A stretch of DNA of 37,601 bases from Clostridia bacterium (lineage in GTDB: Bacteria > Bacillota > Clostridia > Christensenellales > Aristaeellaceae), in NCBI GenBank assembly GCA_017431365.1, contig JAFRLF010000050.1, positions 1-37,601 of the forward strand. The letters are read 5' to 3'. The notes beneath the pieces were generated by a model. The model made no database searches and was not told where the DNA came from. It saw only the letters and a program-made list of their open reading frames with translations. Of this stretch, positions 22,576 to 30,297 are shown piece after piece. The translations under genes were made by a program, and so were the position numbers. Position 1 is the first letter of the stretch. Each line of letters opens with the position of its first letter.

Positions 22576-25179
22576 ATGGCATTTATCGAGATTTCGCGCG
22601 CGGTCAACCTGGACGCGCCGGTTGTGCCGGAAGGTTTGACCGGCGGGCTGTATGCGACCGAGTACGATGCGCACAAATTCATTATCACGGCATACCGGGG
22701 CAAGACGGAGATCGCGCTTGACGGGCAGGTGACCGGCTCGTTCATCCGCGCGGATAGCGGCACGGAGACGCTGACTGGCAGCGTGGTCGATGGCAAAGCT
22801 CAGCTCACGCTTCCAGCGAGCTGCTACGCGGTTCCGGGCCGGTTCGCGCTGACGATCTATAATACCAGTGTCAGCGGGTCCAAGGCGACGATATACGCTG
22901 CGGTCGGGAGCGTCTACCAGACGACGACGGGTACAATCATCGATCCTGGCAGCGTCGTGCCTGACATAACAGACATAACGGCTGCGTATAATTCCATGCT
23001 GGATGCGACGGCGGCGGCGACGGCGGCGGCGGAGTCGGTGCCGGGCATAATCGCGCCAACGTTCAGCGTGAGTTTGCCGTATAACACCGGGGACATCGTT
23101 TATTATAACGGCTCGCTATACAGGTTCATTACGGCACACGTAGCGGGGGCGTGGTCAGCTTCCGAGACGGTCGCGGTTGTGACGGATAATGAGGTCGCGG
23201 CGCTGGCGAAGACCCAGAAGGCGGCAAACGCCTTTGATTTTTTGAATGGAGAGATCAATTACGAGAGCCGGACGATCAACAGCGTGACGTTCTCGTGGAC
23301 TGATCGCGTATGTACGGTCAGCGGACAGTACACGTCAGGCAATACACCGACAAGCCGACTGTATAACAATTCGTCCAAACTCCCGCGCGGCATGAAGGTT
23401 GGGGAAACATATTACGTCAGTTTCGCCTCATCAAGCGCCAACGTGATGCTGGCTATCTATCCATATATCAGCGGGACGCTCGATCGGACTGCCGTCATTC
23501 TGCGGACAGCGAACAGCACATATCCCAATATCAGGTCGTTTATACTCCCAGCCAATACGACAGGACTGCTGGTGAGGCTTGAAGCCGTAACGCCGAACAC
23601 GGCGATCAGCGCGACGACATCTGACGTTATGATCCTGGGCGAGTATACGCAGGGATGGCTCCGCAGCTATATCGGAGACAAGTACGACACGGCCACGGCC
23701 TATGCTCAGGGCGCGCGGAACATCCTCGCCGAATTTGCGAACTATGAGAGCCGGACGGCCGGAAACATCAAATGGACATGGTCTGGCGGCGTCTGCACCG
23801 TTGAGAGCACGGACGGCGAAGCGGCGAGCACGCAGTCAACGTCGCGCCTGTATACGGACACGACTCACATGCCGACTGGCCTGACGGCTGGCGGGCTGTA
23901 TTATGTCCATTACACGACGACAAGCGGAACGGTCTGGCTTGATGTCTACTGTTATAAGCAGGACACGACATCGACGAAATATATATACAAGGGCGATGGA
24001 CTGCTGAAGATACCGAGCGACACGGTGGGAATACTGATCCGGCTGGAAGTCGCCGTGGGGACAGAGCTGCCGGGCGATGTGACGGTCAGCGCAGTGGGTA
24101 TTGAGACCGCGCCGCCGAACGCAGCGCTGATGGACTGCCGCCTCTACCCAACGGGCGACAGCAGCGACCGCACAGAAGAGATTGAGCGGATGCTTGAGAT
24201 CGCGGGGAAGTGCGAGCTTGTAAGTGGCAGGTATTACGTCTTCGGCGTCGATATGCCGGATGGGACGATGCTGGAAGGGTACGGGGACAAATCCGAGGTC
24301 ATCTTGAGCGGCACAGACGCAACGGCAGGGTATGCAATCAGGCTCAACAGCCGCTGCACCATCCAAAATCTCGCCATCAAGGGCAACCTTGAGAATCACG
24401 ACAACGACACGGACGTGTACTCATCCAGCGCGACATACTACAACCGGCACGGCATAATCTGGGACGGCGTATTCACGGCGGACAAGACTATGTTCTCCAG
24501 CACATCCTCCACACCCGCGCGGGGGATGCTGCGCAACTTGTATATCACCAACTTCTCAGGCGGCGCGATCTCGCTCAACAATACCGGGACGAACGTCCAC
24601 AGAGGCATCACGGTCAGCGACTGCACGATCTGGTATTGCTACGCGGGCATCAATATCCGGTATTACAGCGAGTTCAACAAGTTCTCGAACGTGGCATCGA
24701 CGCACTGTAATTTCGGCTGTATCAACAACGGCGGCAACAACCTTTTCACCAACTGCAACTTCTCGAAGAACGTTATCGGGTTCATTATCAACAACTACGA
24801 GGGGCGCAGCCCGAACAACGGACACGGTTCGGTTACCGGCTGCATTTTCGACCACTCGGACGGCAACACTGGCACGGGAATCCGGCTCATTAACGTGACG
24901 CCGGGCGAGGTCTTCGACGGATGCCAGCTCTTCTATTCTGGCATCTATATCACCGACTCGACGGGAATTATCTTCACCGGCCTGAACGCTGGCTGGGGAC
25001 CGAACATCAGCGGCGAGCATTACGGCGAGAGAATCACCATCGAGGGCAACGGGCTGGTCATGTTCAACGGCTGCGGGTTCCGTGTGCAGCCGAACAAGAC
25101 AATCAGCGGGAGCAACGTCAAATTTAACGACTGTTATACATGGACGGGCGAGACCGTTGACGCGACCTCGACGACATGA
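22576..25179 (+). CDS. Tail fibre / receptor-binding protein with BppU-like and pectate-lyase-like domains, 867 aa
   Basis: Residues about 1-135 resemble the BppU N-terminal attachment domain (FIEISRAVNLDAPVVPEG, then ATIYAAVGSVYQTTTG). Two homologous modules of about 130 residues follow, at about 227-355 and 388-512, both opening with NYESRT and containing W or F-S/T-W, a Tyr-rich strand and a LxRLE strand, a likely carbohydrate-binding duplication. Residues 516 to the end form a right-handed beta-helix of the pectate lyase superfamily (AEEIERMLEIA-like helix, CTIQNLAIKGN, NCNFSKNVIGFIINN). It is the probable receptor binder and may cleave or recognise a surface polysaccharide; enzymatic residues are not clear. 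Confidence 0.83.
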   Translation: MAFIEISRAVNLDAPVVPEGLTGGLYATEYDAHKFIITAYRGKTEIALDGQVTGSFIRADSGTETLTGSVVDGKAQLTLPASCYAVPGRFALTIYNTSVSGSKATIYAAVGSVYQTTTGTIIDPGSVVPDITDITAAYNSMLDATAAATAAAESVPGIIAPTFSVSLPYNTGDIVYYNGSLYRFITAHVAGAWSASETVAVVTDNEVAALAKTQKAANAFDFLNGEINYESRTINSVTFSWTDRVCTVSGQYTSGNTPTSRLYNNSSKLPRGMKVGETYYVSFASSSANVMLAIYPYISGTLDRTAVILRTANSTYPNIRSFILPANTTGLLVRLEAVTPNTAISATTSDVMILGEYTQGWLRSYIGDKYDTATAYAQGARNILAEFANYESRTAGNIKWTWSGGVCTVESTDGEAASTQSTSRLYTDTTHMPTGLTAGGLYYVHYTTTSGTVWLDVYCYKQDTTSTKYIYKGDGLLKIPSDTVGILIRLEVAVGTELPGDVTVSAVGIETAPPNAALMDCRLYPTGDSSDRTEEIERMLEIAGKCELVSGRYYVFGVDMPDGTMLEGYGDKSEVILSGTDATAGYAIRLNSRCTIQNLAIKGNLENHDNDTDVYSSSATYYNRHGIIWDGVFTADKTMFSSTSSTPARGMLRNLYITNFSGGAISLNNTGTNVHRGITVSDCTIWYCYAGINIRYYSEFNKFSNVASTHCNFGCINNGGNNLFTNCNFSKNVIGFIINNYEGRSPNNGHGSVTGCIFDHSDGNTGTGIRLINVTPGEVFDGCQLFYSGIYITDSTGIIFTGLNAGWGPNISGEHYGERITIEGNGLVMFNGCGFRVQPNKTISGSNVKFNDCYTWTGETVDATSTT

Positions 25180-25196
25180 CTGCGAGGTGATAACTC

Positions 25197-26162
25197 ATGA
25201 GCAAGATCATTATGACAGCGGAGGAACTCGCGCGGCGGCATCTGGACGCAGCAAACGCGTTTAAAACGATCTATATGTATGCGTGTTACGGCTTTCAGGT
25301 AACGGACGCGACGATCAAGCTGAAGGCGCAACAGAACCTCAACGGATGGTACACTCCGGCGAACATTGCCAAGCTCAAGGCCGTGGCGAACGAAGAACCG
25401 CCGGTCTGGGGCTTCGATTGCGTGAACCTGACGAAGGGCATCCTCTGGGGCTGGACGGGCGACGCATCGCAGCTCTACGGCGGGGCACATTACGGGGCTA
25501 ACGGCGTCCCGGACACCAACGCCAACGGCATGATCGAGCGCTGCCGGGAGTTGTCCACAGATTTCTCACAGATCGAGATCGGCGAAGGATTGTGGTTGAA
25601 GGGGCACTGGGGCCTGTACGTCGGCGACGGTCTGGCGGTGGAATGTACCAACCACACAGGCTGGAAAGACGGCGTGCAGGTGACCGCCGTCTGGAACATC
25701 GGCAAGCGTGACGGGTATCACGGCAGATACTGGACGAAGCACGGCAAACTGCCCTGGATACAGTACAGCGGACAGGCCGACACGGTAGAGCCGGAGGTTA
25801 TCGCGCTGGGAAGCCGAACGATCCGCAAGGGGACGCAGGGAACCGACGTCAGGGAGCTGCAAGAGGATCTGATGAAGCTGGGCTACTCGCTTCCGAAATA
25901 CGGCGCGGACGGCGACTGCGGCGATGAGACCGTCAGGGCGATTGAGGCATTCCAGACCGATCAGGGGCTTGAGGTGGACGGTGTTTTCGGTCGCGCGAGC
26001 TATGACGCGCTGCAGGATGCTCTCAGACGCGCTGAGCGGCCCGTGGAGGCGCCACAGAACCCGATGGAGAGGAAATACACGATAACGCTCAGAGGCGTCC
26101 CACAGGCCGAAATGGACGCGATGCTGAAGCACTGGCCTGACGCGGAGGTGACAGAGGAATGA
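25197..26162 (+). CDS. Endolysin with NlpC/P60-like and peptidoglycan-binding domains
   Basis: A 321-residue lysis enzyme. The N-terminal 200 residues contain WGFDCVNLTKG with catalytic Cys75 and GHWGLYVGDG with His137, matching the Cys/His core of NlpC/P60 or CHAP peptidases that cut peptide cross-bridges. Residues about 207-275 are a PG_binding_1 domain (RKGTQGTDVRELQEDLMKLGY, GDCGDETVRAIEAFQTDQG) that anchors to peptidoglycan. A short tail (ITLRGVPQAEMDAML) follows. No signal peptide is present, so export through the holin is expected. The start ATG has GAGGTGATAACTC upstream; it overlaps the next gene by four bases. Confidence 0.9.
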   Translation: MSKIIMTAEELARRHLDAANAFKTIYMYACYGFQVTDATIKLKAQQNLNGWYTPANIAKLKAVANEEPPVWGFDCVNLTKGILWGWTGDASQLYGGAHYGANGVPDTNANGMIERCRELSTDFSQIEIGEGLWLKGHWGLYVGDGLAVECTNHTGWKDGVQVTAVWNIGKRDGYHGRYWTKHGKLPWIQYSGQADTVEPEVIALGSRTIRKGTQGTDVRELQEDLMKLGYSLPKYGADGDCGDETVRAIEAFQTDQGLEVDGVFGRASYDALQDALRRAERPVEAPQNPMERKYTITLRGVPQAEMDAMLKHWPDAEVTEE

Positions 26163-26458
26163 GCGACGCGATCATCGTGGCGCTGATCACCGGAGGCATC
26201 ACGCTTGTCGGGATCATCGCCAGCCACATCGGAACCATCGCGCAGATGGAAAAGAAGAGCGAGCTAAGCGACGAGAAAATCCAAGGCCAGATCAACGTTA
26301 TCGACCAGAAAATCTCGGCGCTGTCTGAGCGGGTGGAGCGACACAATCAGGTTATCGAGCGGACATACGCGTTGGAAAATCGCATGGGCATAGCAGAGGA
26401 GCGGATTTCAGACGCCCACCACCGGATTAACGACCTGAAGGACAAGCCGTCATCATAA
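26159..26458 (+). CDS. XhlA-like hemolysin/accessory lysis protein
   Basis: A 99-residue protein with an N-terminal hydrophobic segment (AIIVALITGGITLVGIIASHIG, about 4-25) and a long coiled coil (QINVIDQKISALSERVERHN...). This topology, and its place between endolysin and holin, resembles small accessory lysis proteins such as the XhlA group or phage-borne haemolysins. It would sit in the cytoplasmic membrane with the coiled coil in the cytoplasm. Confidence 0.7.
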   Translation: MSDAIIVALITGGITLVGIIASHIGTIAQMEKKSELSDEKIQGQINVIDQKISALSERVERHNQVIERTYALENRMGIAEERISDAHHRINDLKDKPSS

Positions 26459-26470
26459 GGAGGGGACAAT

Positions 26471-26716
26471 ATGATCGACTGGAAACGTAAACTGACCTCG
26501 CGCAAATTCTGGGTCGCCATCGTCGGCCTCGTTACCGGTCTGCTCCTGCTCTTCGGCATGGATGCCGACCAGACCGAGAAGATCGGCGGCATCATCCTGA
26601 CCGCAGGGAGCATCGTCGCGTATATCCTCGGCGAGGGACTGGCCGATACGGCGGACACGTATGAAATTGTGACAGAGACGGACGGACACCCGCCCGATAT
26701 GGACGACGTGAAATGA
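26471..26716 (+). CDS. Holin, phage Dp1-type
   Basis: An 81-residue membrane protein starting MIDWKRKLTSRKFWVAIVGL, with two hydrophobic helices (FWVAIVGLVTGLLLLFGM and IILTAGSIVAYILGEGLADT) and an acidic C-terminal tail. This matches the Dp1-type holin family. It forms the membrane lesions that release the endolysin and set lysis time. It follows the XhlA-like gene after a GGAGGGG site and is ended by a strong terminator. Confidence 0.88.
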   Translation: MIDWKRKLTSRKFWVAIVGLVTGLLLLFGMDADQTEKIGGIILTAGSIVAYILGEGLADTADTYEIVTETDGHPPDMDDVK

Positions 26717-26720
26717 TACC

Positions 26721-26747
26721 AGGGCCGCAGCGATGCGGCTCTTTTTT
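26721..26747 (+). terminator. Terminator of the late operon
   Basis: AGGGCCGCA (26721-26729) pairs with TGCGGCTCT (26734-26742), nine base pairs with one G-T, loop of four, followed by six T residues. It closes the late transcript directly after the holin gene. Confidence 0.9.
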
Positions 26748-26756
26748 GTGCCCTCT

Positions 26757-26778
26757 AATATATGTGTACACAAATATT
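26757..26778. promoter_or_regulatory. 22-bp near-perfect palindrome upstream of the cargo promoter
   Basis: The sequence at 26757-26778 is AATATA TGTGT then its mirror ACACA AATATT, matching in ten of eleven pairs around a GTAC centre, with the perfect core TGTGTACACA at 26763-26772. It ends five bases before the -35 hexamer at 26783. It is a probable operator or activator site for the small downstream operon; the binding protein is unknown. Confidence 0.6.
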
Positions 26779-26782
26779 TAAC

Positions 26783-26811
26783 TTTACTTTTGGTCTGTAT
26801 AGGTGTACAAT
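26783..26811 (+). promoter_or_regulatory. Sigma-A-like promoter of the cargo unit
   Basis: TTTACT (26783-26788) and TACAAT (26806-26811) are spaced by 17 bases, close to the sigma-A consensus, and lie 30 bases upstream of the coding start at 26842. The second copy of GTGTACA (26804-26809) overlaps the -10 element, so the upstream palindrome and this site could be bound by the same protein. Confidence 0.75.
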
Positions 26812-26841
26812 AATACCAGATCAAGAGAGGGGGACGAAGCG

Positions 26842-27261
26842 ATGACACTGAAGAAGAGCTGGGAGCGAGCCTGGAACCTCGGAGCCGAGATGGCCAAGAC
26901 CTACGACACCGAAGACGCCGCTGTGAACGCACTGAGCATGGACGACCTCGAAGACATGGCGATGCGTGTCGGGTTCGAGCAGTTTTTCCACGCCGGGTTC
27001 GTAGGCCGCGAGCCTGAGTGGGTTGAGGCGATCCGCTACGGTGACATCCCGGAGGATGGCTACTCGATCAACTGGGCCGACGGCAGCAAGGAGCCCGGCG
27101 TGAGCGTCGTCAAGATCATACGCACCGCTGAGGACGCCGACTACGCGAGCATCTACGCTGTGACCTGTCAGGATCGAGAGCTGGTCAAGGTCGCCGGTTG
27201 GTGGCTGGGCCTGACAGGCAGCGACGGCGAAGCCACGCTGCTGGGCTGCGTGAGAGTGTAA
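26842..27261 (+). CDS. Hypothetical cargo protein 1, 139 aa
   Basis: Starts at ATG 26842 after GAGAGGGGG. It is an acidic, mostly helical soluble protein with several Trp residues; helices include KKSWERAWNLGAEMAKTYD and MDDLEDMAMRVGFEQFF. No family is recognised, and there is no signal or membrane segment. It is the first gene of a two-gene unit bounded by terminators, with its own promoter, placed between the lysis genes and the candidate attP, where lysogenic-conversion and defence genes often lie. Expression in the lysogen is likely. Its role is unknown. Confidence 0.75.
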   Translation: MTLKKSWERAWNLGAEMAKTYDTEDAAVNALSMDDLEDMAMRVGFEQFFHAGFVGREPEWVEAIRYGDIPEDGYSINWADGSKEPGVSVVKIIRTAEDADYASIYAVTCQDRELVKVAGWWLGLTGSDGEATLLGCVRV

Positions 27262-27274
27262 GGAGGAGACGACA

Positions 27275-27472
27275 ATGGCAACAGAGGCACAACACAGGGC
27301 ATCGGCAAAATTTGCGGCGGCGCACATCGTGCAGGTATCACTCAAGCTCAACGACAATCAGGACGCCGATATTATTGAGCGGCTCGCCCAGATGATGGGG
27401 ACAGAAGAGGGGAAACAAGGGTACATTAAGCGGCTGATCCGCGAGGACATGAGACGACACCGCCCGGCGTGA
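27275..27472 (+). CDS. Small ribbon-helix-helix-like protein, 65 aa
   Basis: Starts at ATG 27275 after a perfect AGGAGGAGACGACA site. A short beta strand (HIVQVSLKLN), helix DADIIERLAQMM and helix KQGYIKRLIREDMRR follow the ribbon-helix-helix order, and the GKQGYIKRLIRED segment is frequent in small proteins of Firmicutes mobile elements. A DNA-binding autorepressor is plausible for the upstream palindrome; this is inference. The stop codon TGA at 27470-27472 forms the loop of the terminator hairpin. Confidence 0.75.
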   Translation: MATEAQHRASAKFAAAHIVQVSLKLNDNQDADIIERLAQMMGTEEGKQGYIKRLIREDMRRHRPA

Positions 27473-27488
27473 CGCCGGGCGTTATTTT
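27461..27488 (+). terminator. Terminator of the cargo unit
   Basis: CGCCCGGCG (27461-27469) pairs with CGCCGGGCG (27473-27481), loop TGA (the stop codon of the RHH-like gene), then a T-rich stretch. A very stable hairpin. Confidence 0.9.
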
Positions 27489-27492
27489 GTAC

Positions 27493-27532
27493 CCAGCATA
27501 TGTAATTGTACTGGTATTAGTCTATATGCTGG
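27493..27532. other. Candidate phage attachment site attP (serine integrase type)
   Basis: CCAGCATAT (27493-27501) and ATATGCTGG (27524-27532) form a perfect 9-bp inverted repeat, and further pairs continue to the centre, where TAC and GTA flank the dinucleotide TG at 27512-27513 (14 of 19 flanking pairs match). A 40-bp imperfect palindrome with a non-palindromic central dinucleotide, overlapping the 3' end of the integrase gene, is the form of a serine integrase attP. Crossover at TG would fall four bases beyond the integrase stop and leave the gene intact. Confidence 0.6.
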
Positions 27533-29010
27533 CCCAGTTTCGGATATAGATCAAGCGCGAACGTTTGCGGGCCTCCGGGCCGTGAACGTTCGGTTTTTTT
27601 GTAATCGGCATGGTCAAGGATTGATTTGAGCAACTCGTTTTTCTGCGCGGTGGTTTCGGCGAGCGGATACGCATCAAGGGTTGAGGATATGACGGCAGGC
27701 GCGACGGGGACGGGTTTCGGACGGTTCAACGCGGCGATCTGCGCGCGAATGCTGTCAGATTGCGCGGTCAGCGTGTCGCGCTGGGTCAGGTATTCGCGCG
27801 GGGTATATATGCCGGTCTCCACCAGCTCACGCGCGCGGGAGAGACGCGCCTCGACGGTCTCAAGCTGGCGCGTGAGGGCGGCGATCTGGGCGGCGCTGTC
27901 ATCCGGTTCGGCGTCAGGCTCGGCATAGGTCGCGGCATATCCGCGCAGCGCTTCGAGCAGCGCGTTTTCCACGGCTTCGATGGGGCTCGCCAGCGTCGGG
28001 CATGATCTGGTATCACATCCGAGATATTTCCGGGTTCCGGAGCCGCGCGCGTGAACGGTCATCGTGTGGCCGCAGGCGGCGCAGCGGATAAGCCCGGCGA
28101 GGGGATTAGACAGCGCGCGCGCACGGTTGACCGGCGCGGCGGCGTGAAGGCGATCCTGGGCGCGGACGAACAGCTCACGCGGTATGATTGCAGGGTGCGC
28201 GTCTTCGACAACGGTCATACTGTCAGACGGCACAGCGATCTTCTTCCTCGCGCCATCGATCATGACGGACGCCTGCCTGGTGCGGCCATAGGTCACTTGA
28301 CCTACGTATACCGGCGAGCGCAAGATGACGCGGACAGCCGACGGCGAGAACAGCCTGCCGGAATTGGTGCGGATGCCCATATCAGTAAGCCTTGACGCGA
28401 TGGCCATATATCCGGCGGCTCCGGAAGCGTAAAGGTCATAGATGAGCTTGACAATCGGGGCCTGATCCGGATGCGGGGCGAGCGTGGGCCGACCGTCACG
28501 CATGACGCGCATATAACCGTATGGTATATGTGAGACGATATAGTTTCCGGCGGCGGCTGAGCGCGCGCGGCCCACGGAAAGGCGCTGGCTGATCTTGCGG
28601 TACTCGAAGCGCGCGAAAAACATCGAGAAATCAAGCATATCCTCGTCGGACGGGTTCGCCGGGTCAATGTCGCGCGTGGGCGTGATGATGAGCGTATGCG
28701 CGGCGGCGAACGTGATTTTGATGATCTCCTGATCGATGCTGTCGCCTCGCCCGAGGCGGTCAACGTCATTAACGATCACGCCGGAATACAGGCCCGCCTT
28801 GACGTCGGCAAGAAGTTGCTGCATCTGTGGCCGGGCGGCGATGCTGTCACCGGAGACGATCTCGGCGTATTCCTGAGCGATAAACAGTCCGCGCCGCTTG
28901 GCGTATTCGGTCAGAGCGGCGCGGTGCTTCGCCAGCGTCTCACCTTCTCCGCGCGCCTCGGCGTCAAGGTCGGCGCGGGATTTTCGCAGATATAGAGCAT
29001 ATTGTTCCAT
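27517..29010 (-). CDS. int: Large serine integrase (site-specific recombinase)
   Basis: Integrates the phage into the host chromosome through a serine-DNA covalent intermediate. The N-terminal catalytic domain has YLRKSRAD with nucleophile Ser11, SGDSIAARPQMQQLL and DVDRLGRGD; the recombinase domain starts near residue 170 (HIPYGYMRV), with IYDLYASG and GRLFSPSAVRVILRSPVYVG. A zinc ribbon (CAACGH...CDTRSC) lies at about 310-340, followed by a coiled coil (about 370-425) that controls synapsis direction. Length 497 aa is normal. It is the last gene of the leftward lysogeny operon, with GAGGCGG upstream. Its stop lies within the candidate attP. Confidence 0.95.
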   Translation of the reverse strand: MEQYALYLRKSRADLDAEARGEGETLAKHRAALTEYAKRRGLFIAQEYAEIVSGDSIAARPQMQQLLADVKAGLYSGVIVNDVDRLGRGDSIDQEIIKITFAAAHTLIITPTRDIDPANPSDEDMLDFSMFFARFEYRKISQRLSVGRARSAAAGNYIVSHIPYGYMRVMRDGRPTLAPHPDQAPIVKLIYDLYASGAAGYMAIASRLTDMGIRTNSGRLFSPSAVRVILRSPVYVGQVTYGRTRQASVMIDGARKKIAVPSDSMTVVEDAHPAIIPRELFVRAQDRLHAAAPVNRARALSNPLAGLIRCAACGHTMTVHARGSGTRKYLGCDTRSCPTLASPIEAVENALLEALRGYAATYAEPDAEPDDSAAQIAALTRQLETVEARLSRARELVETGIYTPREYLTQRDTLTAQSDSIRAQIAALNRPKPVPVAPAVISSTLDAYPLAETTAQKNELLKSILDHADYKKTERSRPGGPQTFALDLYPKLGQHID

Positions 29011-29025
29011 ACGTGCCGCCTCGGA

Positions 29026-29496
29026 TCATTTGAAGCTCAGCGTTTGAGGCGTATATGGCGTGAACACAACATCGCCATATTCGACGATGATATACGTGCC
29101 TTCCTTGACGTCTATGTCGGTTTCCACGGCGTCGACGGCGGCGCTGGAGCCTTCCACCTTTATTTGTGTATACCAGCTCTTTTTCCCATTATGAGTGTCG
29201 GCTTTTTTGCCGGTACTGTCGAGCGCTTCGCAGTATGTAATACTCGCCCAGTTATACGTCGCGTTTTTTGAGCACCTGACCGTCCAATGCCCGGCGGGGA
29301 TGTCGACGCCGACAGCCCAGACGCCGACGGGGACGGTCACTTCTTCCCATTCGTCGGTTTCCCACATTGCCAGCGTGACGCGGTGCTGCAGGTCTGTCAG
29401 CTCTGCAAGAGACATCCCGGACAAATCAATCCCGGATGCGTGGGCGGGCGCTGTCAGCATCATGGCCGACAGCAACACAGCGATTGCCTTTTTCAT
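29026..29496 (-). CDS. Secreted protein of the lysogeny operon, 156 aa
   Basis: Begins MKKAIAVLLSAMMLTAPAHA, a classic signal peptide with cleavage after AHA, without a lipobox cysteine, so the product should be released or wall-associated. The mature part is beta-rich, with VGVWAVGVDIPAGHWTVRC and a C-terminal segment GTYIIVEYGDVVF, resembling small IPAG-motif secreted proteins of Clostridia. An ATG 21 bases upstream gives a longer N-terminus, but MKK at 29496 fits the signal and has AAGGGAG upstream. It sits between repressor and integrase, a place where temperate Gram-positive phages often carry superinfection-exclusion proteins; that function is not proven. Confidence 0.8.
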   Translation of the reverse strand: MKKAIAVLLSAMMLTAPAHASGIDLSGMSLAELTDLQHRVTLAMWETDEWEEVTVPVGVWAVGVDIPAGHWTVRCSKNATYNWASITYCEALDSTGKKADTHNGKKSWYTQIKVEGSSAAVDAVETDIDVKEGTYIIVEYGDVVFTPYTPQTLSFK

Positions 29497-29510
29497 GATC
29501 GTTTCTCCCT

Positions 29511-30179
29511 TCACCATTTTCTTTTCGTCTCCACCACCCGACCGGCGACGGTCAGGGCGTTGATCTCCTCGCCGACGAACACGCGCGGCGGGTATGCCTG
29601 ATTGAGTGATTGCAGGATCACGGTCGCGCCGGTCTGGATGAACTTTTTCAGAGTGCCTTCCTCGCCGCCGATGATGATAACGGCGAGCTGGCCGTTTTCC
29701 ACCTGGGGCTGCATATGGACGAGCGCGAGGTCGCCGTCTTTGATGTCAGGGGCCATGCTGTCGCCCTCCGCCCGGAGCCAGAAATACTCGGACGGGTTCG
29801 GGACGTCGGCCATCTCTGCGCCTTGCAGCTCCTCGAATGCCAGCCCGCCGGGGCCGCAGCGCACGGTACCGATGACAGGAACCATGGCGCGGCCCGGGGA
29901 GTAGGGGATAGCGTCAGGGACGGAGGGAGCAGGTGATTTTACGGGCAGCGGTTCATCGTTCATCATGGCCCGGAGGCGCTCAAAGGTTATGCCCATCCCG
30001 TGAGCGATCGCCTCAAGTTTCGAAACAGAAGGATAAGACGGTTTCCCGGTCGATTTGTTGAAATTCGCCTCGATCATGGATATATACCCATGAGTTATGC
30101 CGCCACAGCGATCTGCAAATTCGCGCTGGGAAAGATTATGCTCTTCCCGGTATTGCTTGATTATATCTCTTAGCTCCAT
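29511..30179 (-). CDS. LexA-like phage repressor (HTH + S24 peptidase)
   Basis: Maintains lysogeny by blocking the early promoters. The N-terminal XRE helix-turn-helix covers residues about 5-70 (LSQREFADRCGGITHGYISMIE). The C-terminal S24 domain has the self-cleavage site Cys108-Gly109 (VRCGPGG), catalytic Ser141 (EGDSMAPDI) and Lys178 or 179 (GTLKKF), all intact, so RecA-stimulated autocleavage and SOS induction are expected. Length 222 aa. Start ATG at 30179 follows GGAGGAGATAGA; a longer frame from 30200 lacks support. The divergent promoter region lies immediately upstream. Confidence 0.93.
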   Translation of the reverse strand: MELRDIIKQYREEHNLSQREFADRCGGITHGYISMIEANFNKSTGKPSYPSVSKLEAIAHGMGITFERLRAMMNDEPLPVKSPAPSVPDAIPYSPGRAMVPVIGTVRCGPGGLAFEELQGAEMADVPNPSEYFWLRAEGDSMAPDIKDGDLALVHMQPQVENGQLAVIIIGGEEGTLKKFIQTGATVILQSLNQAYPPRVFVGEEINALTVAGRVVETKRKW

Positions 30180-30204
30180 TCTATCTCCTCCAGCCGTCAA
30201 AAAT

Positions 30205-30233
30205 ATTATACACCATGTTTAACTGTTTTACAA
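30205..30233 (-). promoter_or_regulatory. Leftward promoter for the repressor operon
   Basis: On the minus strand TTGTAA (30233-30228) and TATAAT (30210-30205) are 17 bases apart. An operator-like sequence at 30218-30228 lies in the spacer, so the repressor could autoregulate. Confidence 0.8.
30218..30228. promoter_or_regulatory. Candidate operator OL
   Basis: TTTAACTGTTT is the inverse of a matching site at 30298-30308 (AGACAGTTAAG); the core TTAACTGT is identical in the two. It lies between the -10 and -35 boxes of the leftward promoter. Confidence 0.6.
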
Positions 30234-30265
30234 TACTTATTTAATAAACAGCCCGGCTAAACTCA

Positions 30266-30294
30266 TTGACAAATCGTCGAAAATCGTTTAATAT
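30266..30294 (+). promoter_or_regulatory. Rightward early promoter
   Basis: TTGACA (30266-30271) and TAATAT (30289-30294) with a 17-base spacer: nearly consensus. It drives the early operon starting at 30337, which extends through the contig join to about 4526. Confidence 0.88.
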
Positions 30295-30297
30295 AGT

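Noticed and set aside
26757..26778. 22-bp palindrome as the attachment site
   Set aside because: Its centre is the palindromic TA of GTAC, which would not set direction for a serine integrase, and it abuts a good promoter; operator is more likely than attP.
27461..27532. The 9-bp inverted repeat at the int 3' end as an integrase terminator
   Set aside because: The loop would be 22 nt and no T-tract follows on either strand; its symmetric pattern continues to the centre, fitting a recombination site.
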